Below are positions 5,842 through 8,895 of a DNA stretch of 8,895 nt, in pieces. This DNA comes from Alphaproteobacteria bacterium. GTDB taxonomy: Bacteria > Pseudomonadota > Alphaproteobacteria > Sphingomonadales > Sphingomonadaceae. The translations under genes and the position numbers were made by a program. The notes beneath the pieces were generated by a model. The model had not been told where the DNA came from, did no database searches, and worked only from the letters and a program-made list of their open reading frames with translations. The DNA is taken from contig JAQGLD010000262.1 of assembly GCA_028293055.1 (NCBI GenBank), positions 1 through 8,895 on the forward strand. Reading direction: 5' to 3'. The stretch's first letter is position 1; each line of letters begins with the position of its first letter.

Positions 5842-8304
5842 CTAGCGCTGCGCGGGGCGAAGGGTGAGCTGAATCAGTATTTCGCGTCCGCGATTCACAT
5901 TGCCGTTGAGATCCGCCAAGCCTCCGATCAGCGTCGTGCCGGTGCGCGCTGCGATACCGGTCTGGCCGGCATTTGAAGCGACATCGACGCGATATTCGTT
6001 GGTCAGGTTACGGCCGATCACCGCCACTTCCCAACCCTTGGCCTGGTCGTAGATTCGCGCAGTGGCGTTGAGGAACGTCACGCCCGCCTGCTGCGCGCCG
6101 GGTGCGCGTTCGGGATGTGGATTATAGCTGGACTTGTACACTGCATCGCCGCTGAGGCCGAGCGAAAGGCCGGACGCCGCCACTTCGCGATCCAGGTTGA
6201 AACCGATCGATCCGTTCCAGCGCGGTGCGTTGATCAGCGGCTGACCGGCAAGCTGCTGTCCCTGGAAAACTCCGGCAGCATTGGGGTTTTGATTGCAGCC
6301 CATCGCGGCAGTCTGGCCGATATAGCAGGTTGCCAGAAAATTCGAATAATTGGCGTGATTATAAGCGATGGCGCCATGCAGATCGAACCCGCGGAGCGAG
6401 CGCGGCTTGAGCGTGAAATCACCTTCCGCACCGTTGACCCGGGCGGCCGCCGCGTTGGTCACTCGGATCACCGCGACTCCGCTGGAATTGTCGAGCGAGT
6501 TCACCTGCAGGTCTGCATATTTATAGCTGTAAGCGGCGGTGTTGACCCTCAGTTGGCCGTCGAGGAGCAGCGCCTTCGCGCCCACCTCGAAGCCCTTCAC
6601 CTTCTCGGGCTTGTAGAGATAATTGGGTCCCGGCGCGACGAGAGCGGCGCCGCTGGTCAGTGGCGCGGCGAAGCCGCCGGATTTGAAGCCCTGCTTATAG
6701 GCGCCGTAGAGGGTCAGGCGGCCGGTCGGACGATAGGTGATCGTCGCTTCGGGGCTGAGATTGTTGAAACGAGCATCGGTGATCAGAAGCGGCTGGACGA
6801 TGCCGTTGCGCGTGACGAGGATGTCGCGCTTCTCGGTCGTGTAGCGGGCGCCGCCGGCGAGCTCCAGCGTCGGGAAGACGTTCCAGAGTAGCTGGCCGAA
6901 GCCGGAGAGCGCCTCACCATCGATCTGCTGGTCGAAACGCGGGCCGTTGACGATCAGGGTCGTATTCGTGACCAGCCGAGTCTTGTCGTAATAGCCGCCG
7001 ATCAGGAAGTTGATCGGCCCGGAATAGCTCGAGGTCAGTCGCAGTTCCTGCGAAAGCTGACGGTAGCGGGTGTAGCCGTAGAAATCGAGCGCGGAGACCG
7101 CGTCGGAAGGCGAATTGCTGTACGTATCGTACCGGAATTCCTTCTGCTTCACATAGCCGCTGACTGAAGTGAGCTTCAGATCGTCGCTCGGCCGGTAGTT
7201 CATTTCGAGCGAGCCGACCATCTGCAGATAGTCACCCTTGCCTCGGGGGTCGCGATCCGCGAACGGCGCCTGCGCGAGAAAAGCCTTGTTGAGCCAGCCA
7301 TTGGCGAAGCGATTGTTAGCCTTGCAATCGTCGACTCCGAGAGCCGACGCGAGCGCGGGGTTGGCGACTCCGCCATTGGCAGCGGTCGCCTGGTTGTTCT
7401 GGAAGGGGACACCGCCATTGGGGCAATAGATGCGCTGGAAGCCGCCGCCCTGCTGATAGCCGATGCCGTCAACCTTGGCGTAGGTGAACTTGCCGCGCGC
7501 GTCGAAACTCTTGGACGGAGCGAATTTGAGAGTGGCCCGGCCGAAATAAAATTCCTGCTTGGGTCCGGTCGGCACATAGCCGCCGACCGTCCCGGGACGG
7601 ATCGCATTGGCTGTGGTCATCGCCAGCCCGGACAGGTTCTTGCGAAATCCGTCCATCGACGAGGTCGACAGGGCGAGACGGACACCGAGCGTGTCGGTGA
7701 GCGGAGTCGAGACCACCAGATCGCCGCGGATTTCCTGAGCGTTGACCTCATAGCCGACGCGGCCGAGAATTTCGAGCGAGTCGCCGGGATCGGCCGAGCG
7801 GATCGAGATCACGCCGGCGGGACTGTTCTTGCCGAAGAACAGGGCTTGCGGACCCTTCAGGATCTCGATCGTCTGCATGTCGATCTGGCCAAGCCTCAGC
7901 GCATTGCCGCGACTGAGCTGGACTCCATCGATATTGGTCGAGACGGTCTGCTCGAACGATGCGTTCGACCCCGCCGTCGTGCCGACTCCGCGAAGCACGA
8001 TCGTGCCGCCAACGCCACCCGAAACCTCGCCGACCTTCAGCCCGGGCACGAGCTTGGCGATGTCGGCGAGCGAAGTGATGTTCTGCCGCTCGATCATGCG
8101 CTGGTCGAGCGCCGTCACCGCGACCGGAATCGCGATCGAGGTTTCCTCGCGGCGCCGCGCGGTGACCACGATATCGCCATCCGCCTCGGACCTCGCCTCC
8201 GCGGCGGCTGGAGCGGCGATGGACTGCGCCTCCTGCGCGGAGGCTGGGACGGCGAGCAGACCGGCGGCCAATGCAAGGACACTCGTAGCGCAGGCGATCT
8301 TCAT
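5842..8304 (-). CDS. TonB-dependent outer-membrane receptor
   Basis: An 820-residue outer-membrane beta-barrel for active uptake energised by TonB-ExbB-ExbD. The signal peptide covers residues 1-23 with cleavage after PASA. The TonB-box region is DIVVTARRRE (44-53), followed by a plug domain with SLADIAKLVPGL, IVLRGVG, NIDGVQLSRG and ILKGPQALFFGKNSPAGVISI. The rest is a barrel of alternating strands, including YGAYKQGFKSGGF. Cysteine pairs near residues 293/326 and 659/669 probably lock extracellular loops. The protein ends REILIQLTLRPAQR, without the usual C-terminal aromatic residue. The ATG at 8304 follows GGGGAGGGGAAG; the frame is open to 8448, but that extension would destroy the signal peptide. 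First gene of the operon with amidohydrolase, MFS and FAH. That company points to an organic catabolic substrate more than an iron siderophore. Confidence 0.95.
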   Translation of the reverse strand: MKIACATSVLALAAGLLAVPASAQEAQSIAAPAAAEARSEADGDIVVTARRREETSIAIPVAVTALDQRMIERQNITSLADIAKLVPGLKVGEVSGGVGGTIVLRGVGTTAGSNASFEQTVSTNIDGVQLSRGNALRLGQIDMQTIEILKGPQALFFGKNSPAGVISIRSADPGDSLEILGRVGYEVNAQEIRGDLVVSTPLTDTLGVRLALSTSSMDGFRKNLSGLAMTTANAIRPGTVGGYVPTGPKQEFYFGRATLKFAPSKSFDARGKFTYAKVDGIGYQQGGGFQRIYCPNGGVPFQNNQATAANGGVANPALASALGVDDCKANNRFANGWLNKAFLAQAPFADRDPRGKGDYLQMVGSLEMNYRPSDDLKLTSVSGYVKQKEFRYDTYSNSPSDAVSALDFYGYTRYRQLSQELRLTSSYSGPINFLIGGYYDKTRLVTNTTLIVNGPRFDQQIDGEALSGFGQLLWNVFPTLELAGGARYTTEKRDILVTRNGIVQPLLITDARFNNLSPEATITYRPTGRLTLYGAYKQGFKSGGFAAPLTSGAALVAPGPNYLYKPEKVKGFEVGAKALLLDGQLRVNTAAYSYKYADLQVNSLDNSSGVAVIRVTNAAAARVNGAEGDFTLKPRSLRGFDLHGAIAYNHANYSNFLATCYIGQTAAMGCNQNPNAAGVFQGQQLAGQPLINAPRWNGSIGFNLDREVAASGLSLGLSGDAVYKSSYNPHPERAPGAQQAGVTFLNATARIYDQAKGWEVAVIGRNLTNEYRVDVASNAGQTGIAARTGTTLIGGLADLNGNVNRGREILIQLTLRPAQR

Positions 8305-8348
8305 CACTTCCCCTCCCCAATATCGACCGTGGCAGTTCGATCCCGGCC

Positions 8349-8366
8349 TTATGCCCGCCCGCATAA
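8349..8366. repeat. Inverted repeat TTATGC-N6-GCATAA, candidate operator
   Basis: A perfect 6-bp inverted repeat with a 6-bp GC spacer (CCGCCC). It lies 45-62 bases upstream of the receptor start and about 20 bp from the tandem half-sites, and has no equivalent in the other divergent region. Size and symmetry suit a dimeric helix-turn-helix regulator acting on the receptor operon alone; as RNA it would be a weak hairpin in the leader. Confidence 0.4.
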
Positions 8367-8386
8367 CTGGGAGCCCCCCCGCTTGC

Positions 8387-8417
8387 AATCTTATATTGAC
8401 TTTGCGTTCTGATATTG
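8387..8417. promoter_or_regulatory. Candidate tandem operator, copy 2
   Basis: The plus strand reads AATCT, 15 bp, then TTCTGATATT, as in copy 1 at 1381-1410. The direct half-sites are TCTTATATTG (8389-8398) and TCTGATATTG (8408-8417), matching at 9 of 10 positions with a 19-bp offset. The element is 82 bp from the receptor start and 75 bp from the DUF35 start. Recurrence of words and spacing in the only two divergent regions supports a common regulator, whose gene is not in the window. Confidence 0.55.
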
Positions 8418-8492
8418 GAATGCGGAATGAATGGTCGCCGCTCGACACAGCTAGTGACGCAGCTACAAGCGGGGCGGAGAGGATTCGTCGGA

Positions 8493-8891
8493 ATGCAACG
8501 CAAGCTCCCCCTGCTCACGCCGGAGAACAGGGCCTTCTGGCAGGGTGGCGAGCATGGCCAGCTGCTGATTGCCCGCTGCCATGGCTGCGGGAAATATTTT
8601 CACCCGCCCGCCCCCGTTTGCCCACGCTGCACATCGACCGATGTCTCTCCGGAGCCGGTTTCGGGTCGAGGCGCGGTGTTCAGTTTCACCATCAACCGGC
8701 AAGCCTGGCTGCCCGAGCTTTCCGAACCCTATGTGGTCGCGATCGTCGAGCTCGACGAGCAGCCGGGACTGCGCTTCGTCACCAATGTTGTCGGCATGCC
8801 CCCGGATGAAGTCGAGATCGGCCTCAGGGTGCGGGTTGTCTTCCTCAATTGCGAGGATGTCTGGCTGCCGCAATTCGAGAGGGACGTCTGA
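8493..8891 (+). CDS. DUF35 zinc-ribbon / OB-fold protein (thiolase partner type)
   Basis: A 132-residue cytoplasmic protein. Four cysteines form a rubredoxin-like zinc ribbon: Cys29 and Cys32 (RCHGCG), Cys43 and Cys46 (VCPRC). The N-terminal helix LTPENRAFWQGG is typical of the family, and an OB-fold follows from about residue 58 (GRGAVFSFTINRQAW). DUF35 proteins commonly pair with thiolase-like proteins in acyl-CoA C-C bond chemistry, for example the Ltp2-ChsH2 retro-aldolase of steroid side-chain breakdown, where the DUF35 part supports the thiolase-like subunit. The ATG at 8493 has GGAGAGGA nine bases upstream; an in-frame extension to 8415 would run through the operator region and is rejected. 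Its stop overlaps the next start (TGATG). The first gene of a rightward unit, divergent from the receptor operon. Confidence 0.88.
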   Translation: MQRKLPLLTPENRAFWQGGEHGQLLIARCHGCGKYFHPPAPVCPRCTSTDVSPEPVSGRGAVFSFTINRQAWLPELSEPYVVAIVELDEQPGLRFVTNVVGMPPDEVEIGLRVRVVFLNCEDVWLPQFERDV

Positions 8892-8895
8892 TGGC
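8891..8895 (+). CDS. Start of the next gene (ATGGC only), expected thiolase-like partner
   Basis: Only five bases of this putative gene are inside the window. The ATG shares its A with the TGA stop of the DUF35 gene, the same TGATG junction used by the VOC/EamA pair. A thiolase-like or lipid-transfer-type thiolase is the most common gene after DUF35, but nothing in these five bases shows it. Confidence 0.3.

Larger units (their letters stand above)
8305..8492. promoter_or_regulatory. Divergent promoter region between the receptor operon and the DUF35 gene
   Basis: This 188-bp gap must drive the four-gene receptor operon leftwards and the DUF35 unit rightwards. It contains an inverted repeat at 8349-8366, the tandem half-site element at 8387-8417, a plus-strand TTGACT (8396-8401) inside that element with no convincing -10 partner, a run of seven C (8374-8380), and ribosome sites at both ends (GGAGAGGA at 8476-8483 for the DUF35 gene). 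The AT-rich part, 8387-8416, is the likely core of both promoters. Confidence 0.7.

Noticed and set aside
8396..8401. TTGACT as a -35 box for the DUF35 gene
   Set aside because: At the normal 16-18 bp spacing the sequence is AATGCG-like, with no acceptable -10 box, and the words overlap the tandem repeat element.
8417..8433. Short GGAATG-type direct repeats after the operator
   Set aside because: The repeats are only six bases with small spacing and are not found in the other control region.
7829..8809. Long plus-strand frame across the receptor N-terminus and the DUF35 gene
   Set aside because: It overlaps the signal peptide and plug of the receptor antisense and the DUF35 gene in another frame; the amino-acid content is low-complexity and matches no family.

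Overview
The window is GC-rich, tightly packed bacterial DNA that looks like a sphingomonad (Alphaproteobacteria, Sphingomonadales). The assignment rests on the style of the large TonB-dependent receptor (short signal peptide, a DIVVTARRRE TonB-box region, a lone pair of cysteines in extracellular-loop-like segments), on the spinster-like MFS transporter, and on the grouping of receptor, amidohydrolase, MFS and FAH-family genes that is typical of sphingomonad catabolic islands. It is an inference from protein style, not a database match.

Layout from left to right. (1) A two-gene minus-strand unit, 1336 to 1: a small VOC/glyoxalase-fold protein followed by an EamA/DMT transporter that runs off the left edge; the stop and start overlap as TGATG. 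(2) A 138-bp divergent control region, 1337-1474. (3) A plus-strand two-domain VOC protein, 1475-2449, converging on (4) a four-gene minus-strand operon, 8304 to 2460: TonB-dependent receptor, Tat-leader amidohydrolase, spinster-like MFS transporter and FAH-family hydrolase, with gaps of 7 bp, 1 bp and a 4-bp overlap. (5) A 188-bp divergent control region, 8305-8492. (6) A plus-strand DUF35 zinc-ribbon/OB-fold protein, 8493-8891, overlapping as TGATG with the start of another gene at the right edge, probably its thiolase-like partner. No RNA genes, mobile elements or CRISPR arrays were seen, and no gene-free stretch exceeds 200 bp.

Read together, the genes look like an uptake-and-degradation locus for an organic carbon compound: the receptor carries it over the outer membrane, the amidohydrolase probably acts on it in the periplasm, the MFS protein carries it or its product over the inner membrane, and the FAH, VOC and DUF35/thiolase-type proteins act on carbon-carbon bonds or on intermediates in the cytoplasm. 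The substrate cannot be named from sequence.

The most interesting non-coding signal is a shared element in both divergent regions: AATCT, 15 bp, then TTCTGATATT (1381-1410 and 8387-8416). In both places it resolves into two half-sites resembling TCTGATATTR, repeated directly 19 bp apart. This suggests that one regulator, not encoded in the window, controls all four transcription units as one regulon.
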